A DNA stretch of 64,000 nt from Scylla paramamosain. Lineage: Eukaryota; Arthropoda; Malacostraca; Decapoda; Portunidae. Both the position numbers and the translations under genes were made by a program. The stretch spans positions 8,912,110-8,976,109 of the forward strand of contig NC_087197.1 in the NCBI RefSeq assembly GCF_035594125.1. Reading direction: 5' to 3'. This document shows, one piece after another, positions 1 to 13,900 of the stretch (within the stretch, counting starts at the first letter, position 1; each line of letters opens with the position of its first letter). The notes beneath the pieces were generated by a model that searched no databases, was not told where the DNA came from, and saw nothing but the letters and a program-made list of their open reading frames with translations.

Positions 1-3000
1 AAACCTTGTATTTTGAGTGTTTTTGATCACGTTATCTATAAAAACGCCTAAATACATGCAAAGAACCTTATGTTTGGGAAACGAAAGGACATTACGAGAA
101 ACGTGTATTATGAGTGTTTTTAATAACCTTAAGTACCAAAAGGTAAATCCCACAAATAACACTCTTTATTGAGAAAAAAATAAAAATAAATAAGTAATAA
201 AAAAAATAGGATTTTTTAAATTTTTTTATTTATCTTCATAGGTTCCAAAATGCCAAAATTCTGGGAAAATTCAGGGCAATTATATGATAAAAGAATATTA
301 CCAAAAAAGTTAATTTTAGCTTTTTTATATACCAAACCCTAAAGTGCATGGAAACCCTCCTATATAAGGAAATTAAACCACCTTATCAGAAATCTCTCTT
401 TTGAGTGTTGTTCAGCATGTTAGGCACCAAAACAATAAATAATAAGGATCTAACTCTATATGGGAATTCAAAACAAAATTACTGGAAACGTGTCTTCTCA
501 GTGTTTTACTTAGAAAAACGCTAACACGGATGCAAACAAACCAATATAAAGAAATAGAAAAACATTACCAAAAAGGTATATTTTGAGTGTTTTTGAGCTT
601 TTTACCTATAAAAAACACGAAAATTGATGCAAAGCACTCTATAATGGGAAAGAAAAGGACATTGCATGAAAAGTCTATCATGAGAGTTTTATAGTTCAAA
701 AGAACCATAAGGCAAAAAATGCAAAAGCTAGTGTATATGAAGAAGTTTCGTAGATACCAAAATGCTGAAACTCATGAACAACACTCTTAATTGAGAAGCA
801 AAACAATCTTACTAAATGTGTGTATTTTGAGTGCTTTTTTACATTATTAGTTACCAAAACCCCAAATTACATGCGAAACTAGCTTTATGTGGGAAAAAAA
901 TGACATTACCAGAAAAATGTCTTTTGAGTGTTTTTGAGTGTGTTAGGCAAAGAAGCACTGAAAAGCAGGGCAATCACATTACATTGGAATAAAACCAATT
1001 TTTAACAAGAACTTGCCTTTAAGTGTATTTGAGCTCCTTATATACCAAAACACTAAAATGCATGCAAAATACACTTTATGGTGAAACAATAACATTACCA
1101 AAAACATGTATTTTGAGTGTTTTTGATCATGTTACCAATAAAAACGCTTAAATACATGCAAAGAACCCTATTTTTGGGAAATGAAAGGACATTACGAGAA
1201 ACGTGTATTATGAGTGTTTTTAAGTTCATTAAGTACGAAAAAGCTAATAGCCACAAATTACACTCTTTATTGAGAAAAAAATAGATAAGTAAAAAAAATA
1301 CGATATTTTTTTTCATTCTTATTCATCTTCACAGGTAACGAGGTGCCAAAACTCGGGCAAAGTTCAGGAAATTATATGTAATAAGAACATTATCAAAAAA
1401 GTTAAATTTAGCTTTTTTTCGGACTGTTATGTACCAAACCCCTTAAGTGCATGCAAAGCCACCTATATGGGGAAATTAAACGTGTTTGCCAGAAAACTGT
1501 CTTATGAGTGTTTTTCAGCATGTTAGGAACCAACACGATAAAACCCAAGAAAGTCAATCTATATGGGAATCCAAAACAAAATTACTGAAAACGTGTCTTT
1601 TCGGTGTTTTACGTAGAAAATGCTAAAACGGATGGAAAACAACCAAAATGAAGAAATAGAATAACATTACCAAAAAGGTATATTTTGAGAGTTTTTTGAA
1701 TTGTGTATTTTGAGTGTTTTTCACATTCTTAGTTACGAAATTGGCAAATTACATGCGAAACTACCTTTATATGGGAAAAAAAATGACATTACCAGAAAAA
1801 TGTCTTTTCAGTGTTTTTGAGCGTGATATGCAACAAAGCACTAAAAAGCAGAACAATCAAATCACTTGGGAATAAAACCAACTTTTACGAAGAACATGCC
1901 TTTAAGTGTTTTTACACTTAAACATACCAAAACGCTAAATTGCATGCAAAACACCCTTTATGGACAAACAGAATAACATTACCAAAAATATGTATTTTGA
2001 GTGTTTTTGATCGTGTTACCTATAAAAACGCTTAAATTCATGTAAAGAACCCTATGTTTGTATAAGAAAAGGATATTACGAAAATCGTGTATTTTGTAAA
2101 AAAGATCATTATAAAAAAATAATTTCAGCATTTTTCCGGAGTTATGTACCAAACCCTGAAGTGCATGCAAAGCCACCTATATGAAGAATTTACTCAACTT
2201 TACCAGAAACCTGTCTTATGAGTGTTTTTTCAGCAATTTCAACAATATTACTGAAAACGTGTCTCTTCAGTGATTTACGAAGAAAAACGCTAAAACGGAT
2301 GCAAACCAAACAATATGAAGAAATAGAATATCATTACCAAAAAGATATATTTTGAGTGTTTTTCAGCTTGTTACCTACAAAAAATGCGAAAATGGATGGA
2401 AAGCACTCTATATTGGGAAACAAAAGAACATTACGAAAAAAGTGTATAATGAGTGTTTTATAGTTTCACACGAACCACAAGGCAAAAAACGCAAAAAACT
2501 CGTGTATATAGAGAAGTTTCTTACATACCAAAAGGCTGAAATGCATGAATAACACTTTTAATTGAGAAACAGAACTACTTTACCAAATCTGTGTTTTTTT
2601 AGTGTTTTTCACATTCTTAGTTACGAAAATCCCAAATTACGAGTACATGCGAAACTATCTTTATGTGGGAAAAAAATTATATTACCAGAAAAGTGTCTTT
2701 TGAGTGTTTTTGAGCGTGATATCCAACAAAGCACTAAAAAGCAGAACAATCACATTACATGGGAATAAAACCAACTTTTACAAAGAACTTGCCTTTAAGT
2801 GTTTTTTTTTAACTCCTTACATACCAAAACGCTAAAACGCATGCAAAACACCCTTTATGGAGAAACAGAGTAACATTACCAAAAACATGTATTTTGAGTG
2901 TTTTTGATCATGTTATTTATAAAAACGCTTAAATACATGCAAAGAACCTTAGGTTTGGGAAACGAAAGGACATTAAGAGAAACGTGTATTATGAGTGTTT

Positions 3001-4444
3001 TTATGTTCCTTAAGTACCAAAAAAGCTAAAACCCACAAATAACACTCTTTATAGAGAAAAAAATAATAATATAAAATAATTTTTTTTTTTTTTTTGTTAT
3101 TCATCTTCATAGGTACTAAGTTGCCAAAAATCTGGCAATATTCTTTGGGAATCGAAAACAAAATTACTGAAAACGTGTCTTTTCGGTGTTTTACGTAGAA
3201 AAACCCTAAAACGGATGCAAACCAACCAATATGAAGAAATAGAATAACATTATCAAAAAGGTATATTTTAAGTGTTTTTGAGCTTGTTACCTACAAAAAA
3301 CGCGAAAATGGATGCAAAGCACTCCTTATTGGGAGAGAAAAGGACATAACGAGAAACGAGTATAATGAGTGTCTTATTATTTTTGGGCAAAAGAACTTGT
3401 GGTTCACAAGAACCATAACGCAAAAAACGCAAAAATTCGTGTATATAAAGAAGTTTCTTAGATACCAAAATGCTGAAACTCATGAATAACAATCTTAATT
3501 GGGAAACAGGACAACATTACCAAATGCGTGTATTTTGAGTGTTTTTTCTTAGTTAGCAAAACCCCAAACAGCATGCAAAAAGTAACTTTATGTGGGAAAA
3601 AAATGACATTACCAGAAGTGTCTTTTGAGTGTTTTTTGAGCGTGTTAGGCAATAAAGCAATAAAAAGCTAGGCAATCATATTACATTGGAATAAAACCAA
3701 CTTTTACCAAGAACTTGCCTTGAAGTGTTTTTCAGCTCCTTACATACCAAATCGCTAAAACGCATGCAAAACACTTCTTTATGCAGAAGCAGAATAACAT
3801 TACCAAAAACAAGTGTTTTTGAGTGTTTTTTATCCTATTACCTATAAAAACGCTTAAATACATGCAAAGATCCCTATATTTGGGAAAGGAAAGGACATTA
3901 CGAGAAATGTGTATTATGAATGTTTTGAAGTTCTTTAAGTACCAAAACGTTAAAACCTACAAATAACACTCTTTATAGAGAAAAAAATAAATAAAATAAT
4001 AGCATTTTTATTTTTTTGTTATTGATGTTCATAGGTACCAAGACGACAAAATTCTGCCAAAATTCAGGGAAATTATGTGGAAAAATTATGTGGAAAAAGT
4101 TACTTTTACCTTTTTTTCGGAGTTATGTACCAAACCATAAAGTGTATCCAAAGTCACCTATTTGGGGAAATTTAACGACTTTACAACAAAAGAAACCTAT
4201 CTTTTTAGAGTGTTTTTTCGCATGTTAGGCACCAAAACGATAGATAATATGAAAGTCACTCTATATGGAAATCCAAAACAAAATTACTGAAAACGTGTCT
4301 TTTAAAAGATTTACGTACAAAAATGCTAAAACGGATGCAAACCAACCAATATGAAAAAATAGAATAACATTACCAGAAAAGTATATTTTGTGTGTTTTTG
4401 AGCTTGTTAGATAAAAAAAAGAACTTGCCTTTTAGTGTTTTTGA
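1..4444 (+). repeat. Satellite HOR array, forward block 1
   Basis: Tandem monomers in the orientation defined here as forward (CATTACC, then GAGTGTTTTT, then CATGCAAA). A-type subunits recur near 7, 1105, 1990, 2890 and 3800, so the local period is about 0.9 kb, shorter than the usual 1.1 kb. One cause is visible near 1695, where an F subunit runs straight into H with G missing. The first 1 kb closely resembles 41893-42980, and 1080-1650 resembles 13580-14150. Near 4412 an F subunit is joined directly to J. No gene is supported; the short open frames are unrelated between neighbouring copies. Confidence 0.93.
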
Positions 4445-4680
4445 CACGCATTTAGTAAGGTTGTTCTGTTTCTCAATTAATAGTGTTATTCATGAGTTTC
4501 AGCATTTTGGTATCTACGAAAATTCTCCATATACACGAGTTTTTGCGTTTTTTGCCTTGTGGTTTTTTTTTTAACTATAAAACATTCATTATACACTTTT
4601 CTTGCAATGTCCCTTTGTTTCCCAATATAGAGTGCTTTGTATCAATTTTTGCGTTTTTTTGTAGGTAACAAGCTCAAAAA
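4445..4680 (-). repeat. Inverted satellite module, left part
   Basis: At 4444/4445 the array flips: a forward J subunit ending in GTGTTTTTGA meets the reverse complement of an H subunit (CACGCATTTAGTAAGG). The reversed H, G and F subunits follow until the LINE interrupts at about 4681. The same junction occurs at 32857, 39178 and 51377, so this is one member of a repeated inverted module. Confidence 0.9.
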
Positions 4681-5146
4681 CCGTAAGTGTCTTGACACCC
4701 CCCTCAACTTTTTCTTCATTAACTTCTGCAACATTCGCGTTCTAAGATCTAATTTTCAATCTGTAGAACACCACCTCTCCTCTTCTAAACCTCATCTTCT
4801 TTTCCTCACTGAAACTCAGGTGTTTGAGGCAACTGACAGTAGCCCCTTTTCTGTTCCCTCCTACTTTCTCTATCCTCATTTTCGATCCAAAGCTGGATGC
4901 TGCGTTTATGTGCGCAATGACTTAACCTGCTCTCGTGCCCACGCTCTTGAATCTTCCGAGTTTTCCACCATCTGGCTACGACTACAGAGTCATTCTCATA
5001 CTAAATTTATCTGTGCTGTATACCTCTCTCCTAACTCCTCTGACTATAAGAAATTCTTTGACTACTTAACTTCCAAAGTGGAGCACATTCTGACCCTCTT
5101 CCCTTTTGCAGAGATCTCCATTCTTGGAGACTTCAATGTTCACCAC

Positions 5147-5149
5147 TAG
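5147..5149 (+). other. Premature TAG stop in the LINE endonuclease
   Basis: The frame runs open into this TAG and stays open in the same frame for about 2 kb after it. The flanking sequence continues the endonuclease domain on both sides (LGDFNVHH before, [18 protein letters not shown] soon after). A single substitution, such as CAG to TAG, would explain it. Confidence 0.9.
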
Positions 5150-7154
5150 CTTTGGCTTTCCTCTCCCTTCACTGACCATCCTGGTGAACTAGCCTACAAC
5201 TTTGCTATCCTCTATGACCTAGAGCAATTAGTGCAACACCCTACTCGTATTCCTGACCGTCTTGGAGATACGCCCAACATTCTTGACCTTTTCCTGACCT
5301 CTAATCCTTCTGCTTATGCTGTCACCCTTTCTTCTCCGTTGGGCTCCTCCGATCACAATCTCATATCTTTATCTTGTCCTATCACTCCAATCCCTCCTCA
5401 GGATCCCCCTAAGCGAAGGTGCCTCTGGCGTTTTGCCTCTGCTAGTTGGGGGGACCTGAGGAGGTATTTTGCTGATTTTCCTTGGAATGACTACTGCTTC
5501 CGTGTCAGAGACCCGTCTTTGTGTGCTGAGCGCATAACAGAGGTGATAGTGTCTGGCATGGAGGCGTACATTCCTCACTCTTTTTCTCGTCCTAAACCTT
5601 CTAAACCTTGGTTTAACACAGCTTGTTCTCGTGCTATACATGATAGAGAGGTGGCCCACAAAAGGTATTTAAGCCTTCCATCACCAGAATCTCATGCACT
5701 TTATATTTCTGCCCGGAACCATGCCAAGTCTGTTCTCCAACTAGCCAAAAACTCCTTCATTAACAGAAAATGTCAAAACCTTTCAAGATCTAACTCCCCT
5801 CGTGATTTCTGGCATCTAGCCAAAAATATCTCCAATAACTTTGCTTCTTCTTCTTTCCCTCCTCTACTTCAACCAGATGGCACCACTGCTATCACGTCTA
5901 TTTCTAAAGCTGAACTCTTTGCTCAAACCTTTGCTAAAAACTCTACCTTGGACGATTCTGGGCTTGTTCCTCCCTCTCCTCCACCCTCTGACTACTTCAT
6001 GCCACGTATTAAAATTCTTCGTAATGATGTTTTCCGTGCCCTCGCTGGTCTAAACCCTCGGAAGGCTTATGGACCTGATGGGGTCCCTCCTATTGTTCTC
6101 CGAAACTGTGCCTCCGTGCCTGCACCTTGCCTAGTCAAACTCTTTCAGCTCTGTCTGTCAACATCTACCTTTCCTTCTTGCTGGAAGTTTGCCTACATTC
6201 AACCTGTTCCTAAAAAGGGTGACCGCTCTAATCCCTCAAACTATCGTCCTATTGCTTTAATTTCCTGCTTATCTAAAGTTTTTGAATCTATCCTCAACAG
6301 GAAGATTCTTAAACATCTATCACTTCACAACCTTCTATCTGATCGCCAGTATGGGTTCCGTCAAGGCCGCTCTACTGGTGATCTTCTGGCTTTCCTTACT
6401 GAGTCTTGGTCATCCTCTTTTAGAGACTTTGGTGAAACTTTTGCTGTTGCCTTGGACATATCAAAAGCCTTTGATAGAGTCTGGCACAAAGCTTTGATTT
6501 CCAAACTACCCTCCTACGGTTTCTATCCTTCTCTCTGTAACTTCATCTCAAGTTTCCTTTCTGACCGTTCTATTGCTGCTGTGGTAGACGGTCACTGTTT
6601 TTCTCCTAAATCTATTAACAGTGGTGTTCCTCAGGGTTCTGTCCTGTCACCCACTCTCTTCTTATTATTCATTAATGATCTTCTAAACCAAACTTCTTGT
6701 CCAATCCACTCCTATGCTGATGATACCACCCTGCACTTTTCCACGTCTTTTCATAGACGTCCAACCCTTCAGGAGGTAAACATATCACGCAGGGAAGCCA
6801 CAGAACGCCTGACTTCTGATCTTTCTAAAATTTCTGATTGTGGCAGAGCAAACTTGGTATTGTTCAATGCCTCAAAAACTCATTTCCTCCATCTATCAAC
6901 TCGACACAATCTTCCAGACAACTATCCCCTCTTCTTCAATGACACTCAACTGTCCCCCTCTTCTACACTGAACATCCTCGGTCTGTCCTTTACTTATAAT
7001 CTGAACTGGAAACTTCACATCTCATCTCTAGCTAAAACAGCTTCTATGAAGTTAGGTGTTCTGAAACGTCTCCGCCAGTTTTTCTCACCCCCCCAGCTGC
7101 TAACTCTGTACAAGGGCCTTATCCGTCCATGTATGGAGTATGCTTCACATGTCT

Positions 7155-7162
7155 GGGGGGGG
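7155..7162 (+). other. Frameshift in an 8-G homopolymer of the LINE
   Basis: The frame reads YASHVWGG and then leaves the family pattern, ending at 7237. One frame over, [16 protein letters not shown] continues as expected and stays open to 7556. A run of seven G instead of eight would keep one frame. It may be a real mutation or a base-calling error in the homopolymer. Confidence 0.85.
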
Positions 7163-7556
7163 TTCCACTCATACTGCTCTTCTAGACAGGGTGGAATCAA
7201 AAGCTTTTCGTCTCATCAACTCCTCTCCTCTAACTGACTGTCTTCAGCCCCTCTCTCACCGCCGCAATGTTGCATATCTAACTGTGTTCTACCGCTATTT
7301 TCATGCCAACTGCTCTTCTGATCTTGCTAACTGCATGCCTCCCCTCCTTCTGCGGCCTCGCTGCACAAGACTTTCTTCTTTCTCTCACCCCTATTCTGTC
7401 CACCTCTCTAACGCAAGAGTTAACCAGTATTCTCAATCATTCATCCCTTTCTCTGGTAAACTCTGGAACTCCCTGCCTTCTTCTGTATTTCCACCTTCCT
7501 ATGACTTGAATTCCTTCAAGAGGGAGGTTTCAAGACACTTATCCACCAATTTTTGA

Positions 7557-7665
7557 CCACTGCTTTGACCCTTTTATGGGACTGGCATTTCAGTGGGCAT
7601 TTTTTTTTATTACATTTTTGTTGCCCTTGGCCAGTATCCTTCCTACATAAAAAAAAAAAAAAAAA
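7557..7665 (+). other. LINE 3' UTR and poly-A tail
   Basis: About 92 bp follow the ORF2 stop, then A17 at 7649-7665 marks the 3' end. The satellite resumes immediately with CACTCAAAATATAC, the reverse F subunit expected at the empty site. Confidence 0.88.
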
Positions 7666-7907
7666 CACTCAAAATATACATTTTTGGTAAAGTTTTTCTG
7701 CTTCTTGATATTGGTTGGTTTGCATCAGTTTTAGCGTTTTTCTACGTAAAACACTGAGAAGACACGTTTTCAGTAATTTTCTTTTGGATTCCCACATAGA
7801 GTGAGTTCCTTATTATTTATCATTTTGATGCCTAACATGCTGAAAAACACTCAAAAGACAGATTTCTGGTAAGGTCTTTAATTTCCTCATATGCGAGGCC
7901 TTGCATG
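7666..7907 (-). repeat. Inverted satellite module, right part
   Basis: The reversed satellite continues after the LINE as remaining F, then E, D and C in reverse order. It ends where reversed C (GCCTTGCATG) meets forward I (TCTTTTGAGTG) at 7907/7908. The same exit junction occurs at 33308, 39485 and 51677. Confidence 0.9.
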
Positions 7908-10900
7908 TCTTTTGAGTGTTTTTGAACGTGTTGCGCAATAAAGCACTAAAAGGAAGGGCAATCACATTACATGGGAATAAAGCCAAATTTTACCAAGAAC
8001 TTGCCATTAAGTGTTTTTTGAGCTCCTTACATACCAAAACGCTAAAACGCCTGCAAAATACATTTGATGGAGAAACAGAATAATATTACCAAATCCATGT
8101 ATTTTGAGTGTTTTTGATCATGTTATCTATAAAAACACTTAAATACATGCAAAGAACCTTATGTTTGGGAAACGAAAGGACATTACGAGAAACGTGTATT
8201 ATGAGTGTTTTTTTAAGTTCCTTCAGTACCTAAAAGCTAAAACCCACAATAACACTCTTTATTTAGAAAAAAAAAAATATTAAACAAAAAATAAAAAAAC
8301 AGGATTTTTTTTTTTTGTTATTTATCTTTATAGGTACCGAGATGCCAAAATTCTGCCAAAATTCAGGGAATTTATTTGGAAAAAAGAACATTAACAAGAA
8401 AGTTAATTATAGCTTTTTTTTTTCGGATTGTTATGTACCAAACCCTAAAGTGCTTGCAAAGCCACCTATATAAAGAAGTTAAGCGACTTTACCAGACCCC
8501 TGTCTTTTAAGTGTTTTTCAGCATGTTAGGCACCAAAACGATAAATAATATGGAAGTCAGTCAATATGTGAATCCAAAACAAAATTACTGAAAACGTGTC
8601 TATTCAGTGTTTTACGTAGAAAAACGTTAAAGCGGATGCAAACCAACCTATATGAAGAAATAGAATAACATTACCAAAAAGATATATTTGAGTGTTTTTG
8701 AGCTTGTTACCTACAAAAAAATGCAAAAATGGATGTAAAGCACTCTATATTAGGAAACAAAAGGACATTACGAGAAACGTGTATAATGAGTGTTTTATAG
8801 TTTTAAAAGAACCACAAGGCAATAAACGCAAAAACTCGTGTATATAGAGAAATTTCTTACATAGAAAAAAAGATGAAATACATGAATAACACTTTTAATC
8901 GATAAACAGAACTACTTTACCAAATTGTGTATTTTGAGTGTTTTTCACATTCGTAGTTACGAAAATGCCAAATTACATGCGAAACTACCTTCATATGGGG
9001 AAAAAAAATGACTACCAAAAAAGTGTCTTTTTAGTGTTTTTCAGCGTGATATGCAACAAAGCACTAAAAAGCACAACAATCACATTACATGGGAATAAAA
9101 CCAACTTTTACGAAGAACTTGCCTTTAAGTGTTTTTTAACTCCTTACATACCAAATCGCTAAAACGCATGCAAAACACCCTTTATGGAGAAAAAGAATAA
9201 CATTACGAAAAACATGTATTTTGAGTGTTTTTGATCATGTTACCTATAAAAACGCTTAAATACATGTAAAGAACCCTATGTTTGTATAACAAAAGGACAT
9301 TACGAAAATCTTGTATTATGAGTGTTTTTAAGTTCCTTAAGTACCAAAAAGCTAAAACCCACAAATAACACTCTTTATAGAGAGAATTTTTTTTTGTTAT
9401 TTATCTTCATAGGTACCGAGATGCCAAAATTCTGGCAAAATTCATGGAAATTAAAAAAAAAAAAAATCATCATAAAAAAATAATATTAGATTTAGTTATG
9501 TACAAACCCTAAAGTGCAGGAAAATCTTCCTATATGTGGAAATTACACGAATTTACCAGAAACCTGTCTTTTGAGTGTTTTTCAGCAATTGCAAAAATAT
9601 TACTGAAAACGTGTCTTTCAGTGATTTACGAAGAAAAACGCTAAAACGGATGTAAACCAACCAATATGGAGAAATAGAATAACATTACCAAAAAGATATA
9701 TTTTGATGTGTTTTTGAGCTTGTTACCTACAAAAAATGCAAAAATGGATGGAAAGCACTTTATATTGGCAAAGAAAAGGACATTACGAGAAACGTGTATG
9801 AGTGTTTTATAGTTTGACAAGAACCACAAGGTAAAATACTCAAAAACTCGTGTACATAAAGAAGTTTCTGACATACCAAAAAGATGAAACTCATGAATAA
9901 CACTTTTAATTTTGAAACAGAAATACCTTACCAAATGTGTGTATTAGAAAAGTTTCTTACATACCAAAATGCTGAAAATCATGAATAACACTTTTAATTA
10001 AGAAATAGAACAACCTTACCAAATGCCTGTGTTTTGTGTTTTTTTTTCACATTCTTAGTTACCAAAACCCCAAATTCCATGCAAAACTAGCTTTATGTGG
10101 GAAAACAAATAATATTACCAGAAAAGTGTCATTTGAGTGTTTTTGAGCGTGTTAGGCAATAATGCACTAAAAAGCAAGGCAATCACATTATATGGGAATA
10201 AAAACAACTTTTACCAAAAACTTGCCTTTAAGTGTTTTTGAGCTCATTACATACCAAAACGCTAAAATGCATGCAAAACACCTTTTATGGAGAAACAAAA
10301 TAAGATTACCAAAAATATATATTTTGAGTGTTTTTGATCATGTTATCTATAAAAACGCTCAAATACATGCAAAGAACCTTATGTTTGTGAAACGAAAGGA
10401 CACTACGAGAAATGTGTATTATAGGTGTTTTTAATTTCCTTAAGTACCAAAAAGCTAAAACCCACAAATAAGACTTTATTTAGAAAAAAAGTAAGAAAAT
10501 GAAAAAATAGGATTTTTTTTTTTTTGTTATTCATCTTCATATGTACCAAGATGCCAAAATTCTGGAAAAATTCAGGACTATTATATGATAAAAGAAAATT
10601 ATCAAAAAAGTTAGTTTTAGCTTTTTTCGGACTGTTATGTACCAAACCCTAAAGTGCATCCAAAGACTCCTATATGAGGAAATTAAACGATCTTAACAGA
10701 AATCTGTTTTTTGAGTGTTTTTCAGCATGTTAGGCACCAAAACGATAAATAATAAGGAACTCACTCTATATGAGAATCCAAAACAAAATTGCTGAAAACA
10801 TGTTTTTTATGTGTTTTACGTAGAAAAAACGCTAAAACGGATGCAAACCAACCAATATCAAGAAATAGAAAAACATTACCAAAAACGTATATTTTGAATG

Positions 10901-13900
10901 TTTTTCAGCTTGTTACCTACAATAAACGGGAAAATTGATGCAAAGCACTCTATATTAGAAAACAAAAGGACTTTGCAAGAAAAGTATATAATAAGTTTTT
11001 TTTTATAGTTCAAAAGAACCAAAAGGCTAAAAACACAAAAACTCGTGTATATGGAGAAGGTTCCTAGATACCAAAATGCTGAAACTCATGAATAACCTTC
11101 TTAATTGAGAAACAGAACAACCTTAATAAATGTGTGTATCTTGAGTGCTTTTCACATTCTTAGTTACCAAAACCCCAAATTGCATGCTAAACAACCTTTA
11201 TGTGAGAAAAAAATGACATTACCAGAAAAGTTTCTGAGCGTGATAGGCAATAAAGCACTAAAAAGCAGGGCAATCATATTACATTGGAATAACACCAATT
11301 TATACCAAAAACTTTCGTTTAAGTGTTTTTGAGCTCCTTATATACCAAAGCGCTAAAACGCATGCAAAACAAACTTTATGGAGAAACAGAACAACATTAC
11401 CAAAAAATTGTATTTTGAATGTTTTTGATCATGTTATCTATAAAAAACGCTTAAATAAAGAACATTATGTTTGGGATACAAAAGGACATTACGAGAAACT
11501 TGTATTATAAGTGTTTTTTTTTTTTATTTCCTTAAGTACCAAAAAGCTAAAACCCACAAATAAAACTCTTTATTTAGAAAATAAAAAATAAAAAAATAAA
11601 AAAATAGGAATATTTATTTATTTTTTTTATTCATATTCATAGGTACCGAGATGCCAAAATTCTGGCAATAAAAGAATATTATCAAAAAAATTAATTTCAG
11701 CTTTTTTTTCGGTCTGTTATGTACCAAACCCTAAAGTGCATGCAAAGCCTCCTATAATAGGAAATTAAACGACCTTACCAGAAATCTGTGTTTTGAGTGT
11801 TTTTTTTAGTATGTTACCCAGTAAAACGATAAATAATAAGGAACTCACTCTATATGGAAATCCAAAACAAAGTTACTGAAAACGTGTCTTCTCAGTGTTT
11901 TACGTAGAAAAACGATAAAACAGATGCAAAGCAACCAATATCAAGAAATTGAAAAACGTTACTAAAAAGATATATTTTGAGTGTTTTTCAGCTTTTTACC
12001 TACAAAATACACGAAAATTGATGCAAAGCACTCTATATTGGGAAACAATAGGACATTGCAAGAAAAGTGTATAATGAGTGTTTTATAGTTCAAAAGAACC
12101 ACAAGGCAAAAAACGCAAAATCTCGTGTATATGGAGAGGTTTCCTAGATACAAAAATGCTAAAACTCATGTATAACACTCCTAATTGAGAAACAGAACAA
12201 CCTTAACAAATGCGTGTATTTTGAGTGCTTTTCATATTCTTAGTTACCAAAATGGAAATTGCATGCGAAAATAGATTTGTGGGAAAAAAAAAAAAAAAAA
12301 GACTTTACCAGAAAAATGTCTTTTGAGTGTTTTTGAGCGTCATAGGCAATAAAGCACTAAAAAGGAGGGCAATCACATTACATTGGAGGAAAACGCATTT
12401 TTACCAAGAACTTGCCTTTAAGTATTTTTGAATTCCTTATAAACCAAAACACTAAAACACATGCAAAACACTCTTTATGGTTAAACAGAATAACATTACC
12501 AAAAACATGTATTTTGAGTGTTTTTGATCATGTTACCAATAAAAACGCTTAAATACATGCAAAGAACACTATTTTTGGGAAATGAAAGAAGATTACGAGA
12601 AACGTGTATTATGAGTGTTTTTAAGTTCATTAATTACCAAAAAGGTAAAAGCCCAAAATAACATTTTTTATTGAGAAACAATAAATAAAAAAAAAATACA
12701 TTTTTTTTCTTTCGAATTCATATTCACAGGTACCGAAATGCCAAATTTTGGGCAAAATTCAGGAAATTATGTGAGATAAAATCATTATCAAAAAAGTTAT
12801 ATTTGTTTTTTGTTTTTTTCGGACTGTTATGTACCAAACCCCTAAAGTGCATGCAAAGCCACCTGTATGGGGAAATTAAACGTCTTTGCCAGAAAACGGT
12901 CTTATGAGTGTTTTTCAGCATGTTAGGAACCAACACGATAAATAACATGAAAGTCAATCTATATGGGAATCCAAAACAAAATTACTAAAAACGTGTCTTT
13001 TCGGTGTTTTACGTAGAAAAACGCTAAAACGGATGCAAACCAACCAATATGAGGAAATAAAATGACATTATCAAAAAGGTATATTTTGAGTGTTTTTGAA
13101 ATTGTTACCTAAAAAAACGCGAAAATGGATGTAAAGCACTCTATATTGTGAAGCAAAAGGACATTACGAGAAACGTGTATAATGAGTGTTTTATAGTTTC
13201 ACAAGAACTACAAGGCAAAAAACGCAAAAACTCTTGTATATAGAGAAGTTTCTTACATTCCAAAATGCTGAAAATCTGGAACAACACTCTTAATTGAGAA
13301 ACGGAACAATATTACTAAATGCGTGTATTTTGAGTGCTTTTCACATTCTTAGTTACCAAAACCCCAAATTGCATGCGAAACCAGCTTTATGTGGTAAAAA
13401 AATGACATTACCAGAAAAATGTCTTTTGAGTGTTTTTGAGCGTGTTAGGCAATAAAGCACTAAAAAGCAGGGCAATCACATTACATTGGAATAAAACCAA
13501 TTTTTAACAAGAACTTGCCTTTAAGTGTATTTGAGCTCCTTATATACCAAAACACTAAAATGCATGGAAAATACACTTTATGGTGAAACAGAATAACATT
13601 ACCAAAAACATGTATTTTGAGTGTTTTTGATCATGTTACCAATAAAAACGCTTAAATACGAGTACATGCAAAAAACGCTATTTTTGGGAAATGAAAGGAC
13701 ATTACGAGAAACGTGTATTATGAGTGTTTTTAAGTTCATTAAGTACGAAAAAGGTAATAGCCACAAATTACACTCTTTATTGTGAAAAAAATAAATAAAT
13801 AAAAAAAATACGATATTTTTTTTCATTCTTATTCATCTTCACAGGTAACGAGGTGCCAAAATTTGGGCAAAGTTCAGGAAATTATATGAAATAAGAAACA

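Larger units (their letters stand above)
4682..7556 (+). pseudogene. LINE ORF2: endonuclease-reverse transcriptase, broken
   Basis: In a live element this protein nicks chromosomal DNA and reverse-transcribes the element RNA at the nick. The first part is an apurinic-type endonuclease: LLFLTETQ near the N-terminus, then LGDFNVHH just before 5147, then the catalytic GSSDHNLIS at 5342-5368. The reverse transcriptase follows in order: GPDG (6071), YRPIAL (6242), [10 protein letters not shown] (6347), [13 protein letters not shown] (6449), [11 protein letters not shown] (6620) and the active-site YADDT (6713-6727). The C-terminal region continues to a TGA at 7554-7556. Two lesions break it: an in-frame TAG at 5147-5149 and a frameshift in a G run at 7155-7162. 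The rest of the frame is open, so decay is slight and insertion probably fairly recent. The N-terminus is truncated and no native start codon is visible; the upstream ATG at 4637 lies in satellite. Confidence 0.93.
4681..7665 (+). mobile_element. 5'-truncated non-LTR retrotransposon (LINE)
   Basis: About 2.98 kb of visibly more GC-rich sequence interrupts the satellite. It begins just upstream of an endonuclease domain, continues through a reverse transcriptase, and ends in a short 3' UTR and a 17-base poly-A tract. No ORF1 is present, which suggests 5' truncation during target-primed reverse transcription. The empty paralogue near 33061 reads CAAAAACACTCAAAATATAC, placing the insertion inside CAAAAAC. 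A target duplication of at most 6 bp (AAAAAC) is possible but cannot be separated from the poly-A. Protein style is jockey/CR1 superfamily; the exact clade was not determined. Confidence 0.95.

Noticed and set aside
4637..4681. ATG at 4637 as the native start of the LINE ORF2
   Set aside because: It lies in reversed satellite upstream of the insertion. The open frame across the junction is accidental, since the element is 5'-truncated.
5369..5659. Minus-strand 96-codon frame inside the LINE
   Set aside because: It is the antisense shadow of the ORF2 linker region, with no family resemblance. The forward frame carries all endonuclease and polymerase motifs.
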